NCBI RefSeq assembly: GCF_020042345.1
Contig: NZ_CP083387.1
Location: forward strand, 2,480,001 to 2,544,000
Origin: Arachidicoccus terrestris
Lineage (GTDB): Bacteria; Bacteroidota; Bacteroidia; Chitinophagales; Chitinophagaceae
Length of the DNA stretch: 64,000 nt
Reading direction: 5' to 3'
This document shows, in pieces, positions 26,266 to 34,558 of the stretch; the stretch's first letter is position 1; every line of letters begins with the position of its first letter. Both the position numbers and the translations under genes were made by a program. The notes under the pieces are model-generated. The model was not told the origin of the DNA. It saw only the letters and a program-made list of their open reading frames with translations, and did no database searches.

Positions 26266-27408
26266 ATGGATACTCGATACAATACCAATTACCCGTCTGT
26301 AGATTATCTCAGAAAAAAAGCAAAAAAGAAGATACCTGGATTTGCTTTTGATTATCTGGACGGAGCCTGTAACGAAGAAATCAACCTTGACAAGAATACG
26401 GCTGAGTTGAGGGAGGTTGAGTTACTTCCGTATTATCTGTCCGGAAATAAAGTGCCGGATATGAAAACGGAACTGTTTGGTCACGTTTATGATGCACCCT
26501 TCGGCATCGCACCGGTAGGTTTACAGGGATTGGTTTGGCCTGGCGCACCAGAGATTCTGGCTAAAGCGGCTTTTGAGCAAAACATTCCTTTTATCCTGAG
26601 TACGGTTACCACCAGTTCCATTGAACGGGTCGCGGAAATTACAGAAGGGAAAGCATGGTTCCAGTTGTATCACCCGCAGGAAGATGAACTTAGAGATAAA
26701 ATATTAAAACGGGCGGGTGAGCATTGCCCGGTATTGGTAATTTTGAGCGATGTGCCTGCATTTGGTTACAGATCTAAAGAAATAAAGAACGGGTTATCTA
26801 TGCCCCCGAGAATGACACTGCATAATGTTCTACAGATCATGGGCAGACCGCATTGGGCGCTCCGTACGTTGTTATATGGAACCCCAAAATTCCAAACCTT
26901 GCTGCCTTATATCCCTAAAGGGATGAACATGCACCATCTCGGCCTTTTTATGAACAAGACTTTCAACGGCAAGCTCAACCTGGATAAGGTGGCTGCACTC
27001 AGAGATAAATGGAAGGGTAAACTGGTCATTAAAGGCGTTGTAACGGAAGAAGATACAGAAAAGGTGGTAAAACTTGGTTTAGATGGCATTATCGTTTCCA
27101 ATCATGGCGGAAGACAGCTGGATGCTGCAGAGTCATCTGTACACTCTTTGCAAAGAGTGCTGCAGTATAAAGATAAAATAAAAGTGATGCTGGATAGTGG
27201 CCTGCGTTCCGGTCCGGATATTGCCCGGGCAATGGCTGCGGGTGCCGACTTTACTTTTATGGGGCGCTCATTTATGTATGGTGTAGGCGCTTTGGGCGCT
27301 GAAGGCGGAACGCATACCATTAACATCCTGAAAAACCAGTTGCGACAAGTGATGCTTCAGGTAGGGTGTGAGACACCTCTTGACTTCCCGGGCTTTCTGG
27401 TGAAGTAG
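26266..27408 (+). CDS. lldD: FMN-dependent L-lactate dehydrogenase (alpha-hydroxy-acid oxidase family)
   Basis: Predicted flavoenzyme oxidising L-lactate to pyruvate with electrons passed to the respiratory chain. The 380-residue protein has the family TIM barrel: FAFDYLDGACNEEINLDKNTAELREVELLP at the start, GIAPVGLQGLVWPGAPEILAKAA, the substrate/FMN site SNHGGRQLD with the catalytic His (about H280), and the FMN-phosphate region LDSGLRSGPDIARAMAAGADFTFMGRSFMYG. Placement directly after the rhamnose genes, whose fusion enzyme makes L-lactate, fits a lactate-clearing role. Glycolate or other 2-hydroxy acids remain possible substrates. A strong terminator follows. Confidence 0.9.
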   Translation: MDTRYNTNYPSVDYLRKKAKKKIPGFAFDYLDGACNEEINLDKNTAELREVELLPYYLSGNKVPDMKTELFGHVYDAPFGIAPVGLQGLVWPGAPEILAKAAFEQNIPFILSTVTTSSIERVAEITEGKAWFQLYHPQEDELRDKILKRAGEHCPVLVILSDVPAFGYRSKEIKNGLSMPPRMTLHNVLQIMGRPHWALRTLLYGTPKFQTLLPYIPKGMNMHHLGLFMNKTFNGKLNLDKVAALRDKWKGKLVIKGVVTEEDTEKVVKLGLDGIIVSNHGGRQLDAAESSVHSLQRVLQYKDKIKVMLDSGLRSGPDIARAMAAGADFTFMGRSFMYGVGALGAEGGTHTINILKNQLRQVMLQVGCETPLDFPGFLVK

Positions 27409-27495
27409 GGAGGCGTTGATCCATTGGGTGATCTGCGCTTTTGAAGTCAATAATCTGACTTTTCAAAATTTTACTTGATAAAATGAATCGATAGT

Positions 27496-27532
27496 TAAGC
27501 GAATCTAACTAAAAGGATTCGCTTATTTTTTT
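27496..27532 (+). terminator. Strong terminator after rhamnose operon/lldD
   Basis: A perfect 10-bp stem, TAAGCGAATC (27496-27505) / GATTCGCTTA (27516-27525), is followed by a T run to 27532. It is the clearest terminator in the window. Confidence 0.9.
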
Positions 27533-27688
27533 CTTCCATCTGGAAATAATCCCCGAGTGTGAATTATTTTTTTTATGTTATTCGTCAGAACTGATTGACC
27601 CATTAATAATTAGAAGTTGAACCGATTTATGCTTTGTTTTCATTGCGTTCTTTTCCCGGCAACGATTGCATAATTAATACGCTAAAAG

Positions 27689-27733
27689 CAGGATGGTACA
27701 GGATAGTTTCGATTTTTTACTTACTTATCTTCG
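27689..27733 (+). promoter_or_regulatory. Shared direct-repeat activator site and -7 box, SusC pair 3 promoter (site B)
   Basis: CAGGATGGTA-CAGGATAGTT (27689-27708), 17 bp, then TATCTTCG (27726-27733), one mismatch from TAnnTTTG. The 20-mer is identical to that at 37858. The implied leader to the SusC start is about 190 nt. Confidence 0.83.
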
Positions 27734-27927
27734 TTAGCACTTGCACAAATATTAACGCGGACATCTTAAATGTTTTTTAATCGATGTGGCAAGCATAAAC
27801 AGTGGAATTGATTAAAAGTATTTCTGTATCTGTATCGTGATCAGCTGTTGGAATTGAGCAATATTTTAAATTGTAGAATCCTGTGTTTTAATCCGTTGCA
27901 GAAAACATCAACACAATTAACTTTAGC

Positions 27928-30900
27928 ATGAAAAAGAAAATCCTTCTATTACAAGGGTTGTTCGTACTGGCAATGACCTTGTTTTTTCTGAGTCCCGCGA
28001 AATTGCTGGCACAGGAAGTTCAGACAATTGATGTAAAAGGTACGGTCGTAGATGAGAGTGGCCAGCCACTGTCCGGCGCTACGATTCAGTTAAAAGGTAA
28101 ACAAGTATTTAAAATCGCAGATTCCAATGGTGCATTTGACATCCAGGCTCCAAGTGCAGCCACGTTGATCGTGACTAGCATAGGATATGTAAAACAAGAA
28201 GTAGCTGTAACGGGGCCTACCATAAAGGTTGTCATGCATCCCGAAGCGGTGAATGCGGATTCCGTAGTGGTGATCGGTTATGGATCGGTCAAACGGACTG
28301 ATCTGACGGGTGCGGTCGCGTCCATGGATGCCAAAGACATTAAAGACCGCCCTTTGGCGAGAGCCGAAACGGCCCTGCAGGGTAAGCTGGCTGGTGTGAC
28401 CGTCAGAACAACCACTGGCGAACCGGGTGCTGATATGCAGATCCGGGTCCGTGGTGCGGCATCGGTGAACGCCAGTTCCGATCCCTTATACGTGGTTGAT
28501 GGAGTACCCATTCAGACACTGGCCGGATTAAATCCTGACGACATTGCTTCAATTGAGGTATTAAAAGATGCAGCCTCGGCTGCTATCTATGGTTCCCGCG
28601 GTTCGAACGGTGTCGTACTTGTCACCACCAAACGCGGGAAAAGTGGTAAACCCAGAATCGCCTACAGTCAAACCTATGGTGTGCAGTCTCTGGAAAAGAA
28701 AATGGATATACTGAGCGCACGGGAGTGGATGGAGTTTAAAATGAAGACCAATGACGCGATGTATCTGAGAGATGCAGCCACTAAAGGGATTACTGACGCT
28801 TCTATTAAGGATGACAATGCGACCAGGCTGGCCAATCTCGGGATTGCAGAAGGCAGTACCACTTCTTATCAATATGTACTTGACGACCGGTGGTTTAATT
28901 ACCTAAGCGATGCATTGAGGTCGACACACAGCTATGACCCCAATGCAGGCAGTTTGGCGCTGTTGGACTGGCAGGATGAATTTTTCCGGCATGCACCCGT
29001 TCAGGACTATAACGTAAATGTCTCCGGCGGCTCTGACAATACCAAATATATGTTCTCCGGCGGCTATATGAAACAAGATGGTATTGCTACCGGGACCGAT
29101 TATGACCGGTTTACCTTTAGGATGAATGTTGAGTCCAGGATTAATAAAGTATTGACAGCCGGCATGACCCTTGCCCCGACTTTTATCAGAAGGGACGGCT
29201 CGGGTCGCGCAAACGGAAAAGATGCTGAGGTTCATCACGTACTGACTTCAACACCGGTGTCTGAACCGGAAGTTGGCTATATGACCAATGTGGAGCCCAA
29301 CGAGAAATATCCCTGGGCGGGAAGTACTTCGAGTCCTTCCTATGTGTTGGGTACCAATATCCGCCATGATGAATACTTGCGGATTATGGGTAGTGCCTTT
29401 TTAAGGGCCACACCACTTGACGGATTAAAGATCGAGTTGTCTGCTTCCACCAATTATTACGATCTGGAAGGATCAACGTATTCCTTTACCAGTACCAGCA
29501 GTAAATGGGCACAGGGAGTAGGTTCTCAGTCATCGGGAGCGCATAATACGGCAAGAACCTGGTCTACTTTGCTTCAGGCCCTGGCTAATTACGATCATTC
29601 CTTTGGAAAATCTTCTATCAGCGCCATGCTTGGGGTTTCTTCTGAACGGAGCAATGCCGGATTTTCTACCAACCAGTCGTTTAATAAGCCATTCCCTAAT
29701 GACGAGATACCCTATTCATTCGATGGCGGTACTTTGACGGTAGGTACATCCAGAGTTTTGCAGGCAACGCCCGATAAGCTGAACTCAGCCTTTGGACGTG
29801 TCTCTTACAATTACGACAGCCGGTATTTATTGTCCGCCAGTTTGCGTTATGATGGGGGCTCCGTCTTTGGACAAGATAATAAATGGGGTGCGTTTCCTGC
29901 CGCATCCGCCGGTTGGGTGATCTCTAATGAAAATTTCTTCAAAAACTGGAATCAGTCTTGGTGGAACAACTTTAAATTAAGAGGTAGCTTCGGTGTGACG
30001 GGTAATAACTCCATTAGTTCTACTGCGGCTTACGCCTCTCTGGCGGCGCTCAACTATGGCGGAGCCGTCGGCTACAGTGCCAATTCACTGGGCAATCCTG
30101 ATCTGGGCTGGGAAAAAACAAACAGTACCGACCTGGCGGCCGACCTGGGTTTTTTGAATAACAGATTGCAGTTATCACTGGACTGGTATACCAAGACCAC
30201 GAAAGACCTGCTCTATCAGGTACCTACGCTGGCTGCTTCGGGTTTTACAACCACCTTTGAAAATTTAGGCTCCATTCGCAATCACGGTTTTGAAATCGAG
30301 TTGAAGTCAGCGAATACAACCGGCGAACTGAAATGGAATACGGCATTGAACGTTGCTTTTAATAAAAACAAAGTATTGTCCCTGGGGCTTGACAACACAC
30401 CGGTATACTCCGGATTTGGCAGCGGTAATCCTTCAAATATCCTGGAAGTGGGCCGTCCGATCAATACGTTTTATATGTATGATGCCATTGGCGTTTGGAT
30501 GAATCAAAAGGAGATCGATGATTATAGTGCGGCGCATGGCGGAACTCCTGTTACTTTTGAAGGCAAGACCATCCACCCGGGCGACATCCGCTATAAGGAC
30601 GTCAATAACGATGGTGCATTTACTAAAGAAGACGACAGGGATTATCTGGGGGGGCCGGTTCCAACCGTTGTCTACGGTATGACCAATAACTTCACGTATA
30701 AGAACTTTGATCTGTCTATACTGCTGACGGCGCAGACCGGTGGAAAGATCTTTGGGGTTTTGGGTAGAGCGTTTGACAGGCCCAGTATGGGGGCTTCGTC
30801 TAACGTGATCGGTAAATGGCGCAATGCCTGGTGGTCTGAAGAGGATCCGGGCGATGGGAAAACGCCCTATATCTTAAGTAGCACGACTGGCACGACTTTA

Positions 30901-31176
30901 GACTCCAGATGGCTGTATTCTTCCAATTATCTGAGAGTGAAGAACGTAACACTGGGCTATACGATTCCGTTCAGAACCAAGGCTATCTCGAATGCCAGGG
31001 TGTTTCTGTCCGTTGAGAACTTGCTCAGATGGGACAGTTATGAAGAAGATTACTCACCCGAAGCCGCTAATACGGCGCCGAGTTCCTCTCCCGGCGGACA
31101 GAGCGCCGTTGGACTGGATTACGGAGGTTATCCGATTCCAAGAATCGTTACCATGGGGATAAACATTACGTTCTAA
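27928..31176 (+). CDS. SusC-like TonB-dependent outer-membrane transporter (pair 3)
   Basis: Outer-membrane glycan importer, 1082 residues. Order: signal peptide ending SPAKLLAQ, carboxypeptidase-regulatory-like domain (DVKGTVVDESGQPLSGATI), TonB-box region DSVVVIGYGSVKRTD, plug with EVLKDAASAAIYGSRGSNGVVLVTTKRGK, beta-barrel ending MGINITF. The SusD partner begins 19 bp downstream and a GH28 follows. The shared activator site places it in the same putative regulon as the rhamnose catabolic operon, which argues that it imports rhamnogalacturonan-type oligosaccharides. That specificity is inference. Confidence 0.96.
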   Translation: MKKKILLLQGLFVLAMTLFFLSPAKLLAQEVQTIDVKGTVVDESGQPLSGATIQLKGKQVFKIADSNGAFDIQAPSAATLIVTSIGYVKQEVAVTGPTIKVVMHPEAVNADSVVVIGYGSVKRTDLTGAVASMDAKDIKDRPLARAETALQGKLAGVTVRTTTGEPGADMQIRVRGAASVNASSDPLYVVDGVPIQTLAGLNPDDIASIEVLKDAASAAIYGSRGSNGVVLVTTKRGKSGKPRIAYSQTYGVQSLEKKMDILSAREWMEFKMKTNDAMYLRDAATKGITDASIKDDNATRLANLGIAEGSTTSYQYVLDDRWFNYLSDALRSTHSYDPNAGSLALLDWQDEFFRHAPVQDYNVNVSGGSDNTKYMFSGGYMKQDGIATGTDYDRFTFRMNVESRINKVLTAGMTLAPTFIRRDGSGRANGKDAEVHHVLTSTPVSEPEVGYMTNVEPNEKYPWAGSTSSPSYVLGTNIRHDEYLRIMGSAFLRATPLDGLKIELSASTNYYDLEGSTYSFTSTSSKWAQGVGSQSSGAHNTARTWSTLLQALANYDHSFGKSSISAMLGVSSERSNAGFSTNQSFNKPFPNDEIPYSFDGGTLTVGTSRVLQATPDKLNSAFGRVSYNYDSRYLLSASLRYDGGSVFGQDNKWGAFPAASAGWVISNENFFKNWNQSWWNNFKLRGSFGVTGNNSISSTAAYASLAALNYGGAVGYSANSLGNPDLGWEKTNSTDLAADLGFLNNRLQLSLDWYTKTTKDLLYQVPTLAASGFTTTFENLGSIRNHGFEIELKSANTTGELKWNTALNVAFNKNKVLSLGLDNTPVYSGFGSGNPSNILEVGRPINTFYMYDAIGVWMNQKEIDDYSAAHGGTPVTFEGKTIHPGDIRYKDVNNDGAFTKEDDRDYLGGPVPTVVYGMTNNFTYKNFDLSILLTAQTGGKIFGVLGRAFDRPSMGASSNVIGKWRNAWWSEEDPGDGKTPYILSSTTGTTLDSRWLYSSNYLRVKNVTLGYTIPFRTKAISNARVFLSVENLLRWDSYEEDYSPEAANTAPSSSPGGQSAVGLDYGGYPIPRIVTMGINITF

Positions 31177-31195
31177 TCTTATTAAACCGAGTATA

Positions 31196-32860
31196 ATGAA
31201 AAAGATATTAAGTAATAAGAAACTTTTATTTTTTGGGGTCATGATCCTGATGATGGCCTCTTGCAAAAAGGAACTGAATGTTCCACCTTCCGATCTGCTA
31301 GGGTCAGAAGGGTTCTATCAAACGCCCGCACAATGTGAACAGGGGATAATCGGGATCTATGGCAATCTGAGAAACCTCTCTAGCGATGAATATTTATATA
31401 TGTCAGAAGCCCGTTCTGATAACGCCTGGGTGACACCCATCAGTAATGGCCTTCGTGAGTATGTAGAAATCGCAACTTTCAGGGCAGGAAATGACATTTC
31501 AACCTTTAATAATATTTGGAATGAATGGTATAGGGTGATTTTTAATGCCAACGGCGCCCTTGCAAGGATTCCGGACTGTGATTTTGGAACCAACGAACTG
31601 CTGAAAAAGCAGTTATTGGGCGAGGCTCATTTTTTAAGAGGCTGGGCTTATTTTGAATTGGCCCGTCTGTTTGGTAACGTCCCGCTGATCGATAAGCAAA
31701 TGCTTCCGGCTGAAGTCAATACCGTACCGCAGTCCAGCGCATCAGATATCATCAATAAAATTGCTATACCGGATTTAAAATCTGCCATCGACCAGTTGCC
31801 GGTGGCAGATCAAATGGTGGACAACACCGGTAAAACCATTGCGAAGTCCGGCAGGGCAGACAAAATTGCAGCCCAGGCGATGCTGGGAAGAGTTTATATG
31901 ACGCTGGCAGGGTTTCCCTTTAATGATAATTCTGCCGTATCAGAAGCGGAGACACAACTGAAGGCGGTGATTGATTATTCCAATGCCAATGGCAATAAAT
32001 ATTGGGCACCCGATAGTACGGAGTGGCGTAAGCAGTTTATGCCGACCGGCGACTATTATAATAAGTATTCCATTTTTGCGATCCAGTATCGCACCGGTGG
32101 TTCCGGTAATCCGGCTATATTCAATTTCAGCCCGGCGCTTCCACCGACTTATACCGATCAGCGTATTTTTGGGAATTCTATTTTTGTGGAAAAGACACTG
32201 ATGTATCAGTTTGACAGAGTGTATGGAACCGGTGCCAGTGCACATCATGATGCAAGAGGACTGGGCTATTCTGTGCTGACAGGATTTGATGCGGAAAAGA
32301 ATTTTCCGGCCTATACGCAGACGACCGACACCTTGCATCTTCCTGACGGCTCAGTTGTAGATGAACTTACCAGTTCTATGTTCTATAAATTTATGCCGTC
32401 CAAAAGAAAAATCGCTGCGCTGGGTATGTCACTCGATGCAGAGGCCGAAATGAAAGACCACGATGACTGGGGCGTTAACCTGCCGATCATCCGGCTGGAG
32501 GATGTAATGTTGATGTACGCAGAAATTCTTTCAAAAGCGAATCCGGCAGGCGCAATGGCCATTGTCAATAAGATTCGGCAGCGTGCAGGTTGCAGCGTCG
32601 AAACAGCCAGTTCGTCTGCGCAGGCACTGCAATATGTCAAAGAAGAGCGTCGTATAGAGCTGATGGGAGAGGGTGTCCGGTGGTTTGACCTGGTGCGCTG
32701 GAACGAATGGAAGAGTGCTACGATCGAAAAATTCAACCGGTATAACAATCCCGATGGTACGGATATCGCAAATGTAAGGGACGGAAGGTATCTCTATCCC
32801 ATTCCATTGAGCCAGATGCAGGTTAAACCGGGGTTGTATACGCAGAATACCGGCTATTAA
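31196..32860 (+). CDS. SusD/RagB-like surface glycan-binding lipoprotein (pair 3)
   Basis: Lid lipoprotein for the SusC ending 19 bp upstream. The 554-residue protein starts at a lipoprotein signal with lipobox MMASC, carries RagB/SusD helical repeats (HFLRGWAYFELARLFGNVPLI), and ends in the family signature (KEERRIELMGEGVRWFDLVRWNEW, then YPIPLSQMQVKPGLYTQNTGY). Second gene of the pair 3 operon. Ligand unknown. Confidence 0.95.
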   Translation: MKKILSNKKLLFFGVMILMMASCKKELNVPPSDLLGSEGFYQTPAQCEQGIIGIYGNLRNLSSDEYLYMSEARSDNAWVTPISNGLREYVEIATFRAGNDISTFNNIWNEWYRVIFNANGALARIPDCDFGTNELLKKQLLGEAHFLRGWAYFELARLFGNVPLIDKQMLPAEVNTVPQSSASDIINKIAIPDLKSAIDQLPVADQMVDNTGKTIAKSGRADKIAAQAMLGRVYMTLAGFPFNDNSAVSEAETQLKAVIDYSNANGNKYWAPDSTEWRKQFMPTGDYYNKYSIFAIQYRTGGSGNPAIFNFSPALPPTYTDQRIFGNSIFVEKTLMYQFDRVYGTGASAHHDARGLGYSVLTGFDAEKNFPAYTQTTDTLHLPDGSVVDELTSSMFYKFMPSKRKIAALGMSLDAEAEMKDHDDWGVNLPIIRLEDVMLMYAEILSKANPAGAMAIVNKIRQRAGCSVETASSSAQALQYVKEERRIELMGEGVRWFDLVRWNEWKSATIEKFNRYNNPDGTDIANVRDGRYLYPIPLSQMQVKPGLYTQNTGY

Positions 32861-32893
32861 TAGCATGACGTTATGCTTGGTTAGATAATATGG

Positions 32894-32936
32894 GGTGATC
32901 CTTCACAGTGTTTTCTGTAGCAGGATCATCTTTTAT
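32894..32936 (+). terminator. Possible terminator/attenuator after SusD pair 3
   Basis: Stem GGTGATCC (32894-32901) / GGATCATC (32923-32930), with an inner CACAG/CTGT pairing, is followed by TTTTAT. It could terminate partially, lowering expression of the downstream GH28 and DUF4450 genes relative to SusC/D. Confidence 0.55.
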
Positions 32937-33064
32937 CCAATGCCAGTCGAACAGCACGAAAAGATAGAAACCGTTGAAGCGGCACAATGAACTGGATTGA
33001 ATAGATTTGCGGGAGACCCCCGGGTTTCACAAAAATGCAATGATATTTTAAAAATCAATGAGAG

Positions 33065-34447
33065 ATGATTATGAGAAAAAAACTGAAAATCCGCAGAAGC
33101 GGTATATTTAGCCTGATGACAGTTTGCCTGTTGCTGGGAACGTTGTCTATTTCCAACAGCCTTGCGCAAGGAACTAATTCAGGAGATAAGTTTCCCGACG
33201 GCACACCTGTTCCTGCATGGTTCTCCGATGTCAGGGTGCCGGAACTCAGCGAACAGGGTAAACAGTATAATCTTTATGATAACGGCGTTCAGGACGACAG
33301 CACTATCGTCCAGACTGCAGAGATACAGGCAGTAATAGATAAGGCCGCTGCCGCCGGCGGGGGCGTTATCATACTGCCAAAAGGTATTGTGCTGACAGGA
33401 TCCCTGTTTTTTAAACCCCATACGAAACTCTATATTGCCAAAGGAGCGACACTTAAAGGCAGCGATGATATTTCCGATTTTAAAGTGGTATCCACCAGAA
33501 TAGAAGGTCAGACGGTCAAATATTTTGCCGCTATCATCAATGCTGATCATGTAGACGGCTTTTCTATTACCGGCGGCGGGACGGTTAACGGCAATGGGCT
33601 TCGCTACTGGAAAGCATTTTGGTTACGTCGCAAATGGAATCCCAAATGTACGAATATGGACGAGCAGAGGCCCAGGCTATTATTTGTCTCAAACAGCGAT
33701 CATGTGCTGATCGCCAATGTAAATCTGCTTAACTCACCTTTTTGGACATCCCACTATTATAAATGTAACCATCTGAAAATATTGGGTGTCAACATTGCGG
33801 CAGGTACCAATAACGGCTTTATGGTGCGGGCGCCAAGTTCGGACGGCATCGATATTGATGTCTGTCAGAATGTGCTGGTGAAAGGATGTCATATTTCTGT
33901 AAACGATGACGGTCTTGTACTCAAAGGCGGTAAAGGTCCGGTGGCGGACAAGGATCCAAATAACGGCCCCAACAAAAACATCATTGTGGAGAACAACACG
34001 TTTATCAATTGCCCGTCACTTACGCTTGGCAGCGAATCTGTCTTTACACATAATGTGATCCTGCGTAACTGCGTTGTCAACGGAGGGCGCGTACTCTATC
34101 TAAAAATGCGTCCGGATACCCCGCAACAACATGATTATATTTCTGTTTACGGCATCACGGGTAGCCCCAGCAACTTTTTTGAAATCAGCGCCTGGAGGCA
34201 GTTCTTTGACTTAAAAGGGCATCAACCTCCGCATTCATCCGCCAGACATATCACCATTCGTGATTGTAATGTTTCATGTAAGACATTCATAAACATTGAT
34301 TCTTCCGATCAATATACGCTCTCTGATTTTAAATTGGACGACCTGACTATCAAAAGCCCGGGTAAAACCTATACCCGGCCGGATTTTATTCAGGGACTTC
34401 AATTAGAAAATATTACTCTAAACGGTAAAAATTGGCCAGAGCAGTAA
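33065..34447 (+). CDS. GH28-family glycosidase (polygalacturonase/rhamnogalacturonan hydrolase type)
   Basis: Right-handed beta-helix glycosidase of GH28, 460 residues, with an N-terminal signal (LLLGTLSISNSLAQG). Visible landmarks are the start of the helix (TAEIQAVIDKAAAAGGGVIILPKGIVLTGSLFFK), the acidic motif SSDGIDIDVCQNVLVKGCHISVNDDGLVLKGG supplying the Asp and Asp-Asp catalytic set, and SLTLGSESVF followed by LYLKMRPDT in place of the textbook GHG and RIK motifs. The GHG histidine is not obvious, so this is a divergent member and substrate (galacturonan or RG-I) is not settled. It is downstream of SusC/D pair 3 after 204 bp. Confidence 0.85.
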   Translation: MIMRKKLKIRRSGIFSLMTVCLLLGTLSISNSLAQGTNSGDKFPDGTPVPAWFSDVRVPELSEQGKQYNLYDNGVQDDSTIVQTAEIQAVIDKAAAAGGGVIILPKGIVLTGSLFFKPHTKLYIAKGATLKGSDDISDFKVVSTRIEGQTVKYFAAIINADHVDGFSITGGGTVNGNGLRYWKAFWLRRKWNPKCTNMDEQRPRLLFVSNSDHVLIANVNLLNSPFWTSHYYKCNHLKILGVNIAAGTNNGFMVRAPSSDGIDIDVCQNVLVKGCHISVNDDGLVLKGGKGPVADKDPNNGPNKNIIVENNTFINCPSLTLGSESVFTHNVILRNCVVNGGRVLYLKMRPDTPQQHDYISVYGITGSPSNFFEISAWRQFFDLKGHQPPHSSARHITIRDCNVSCKTFINIDSSDQYTLSDFKLDDLTIKSPGKTYTRPDFIQGLQLENITLNGKNWPEQ

Positions 34448-34558
34448 GGATGAAAAAGATGTTCGCCAGTGATTAGATGGTTCACCGCGCTATAGTAAAG
34501 AGATCTTCCTCGTATGTTGCGGGGCTGGTTCGCACCTGGAAATATAATTAAATTAAGA

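Larger units (their letters stand above)
27409..27927. other. Intergenic region upstream of SusC pair 3
   Basis: It contains the terminator, then the shared activator site and -7 box at 27689-27733, then about 190 bp of leader. The leader carries an 8-bp inverted repeat, TTTTAATC (27775-27782) / GATTAAAA (27810-27817). I see no gene in it. Confidence 0.7.

Noticed and set aside
34514-34558. Upstream ATG for the DUF4450-type protein
   Set aside because: It would put fifteen extra residues before a clean signal sequence that begins at ATG 34559.
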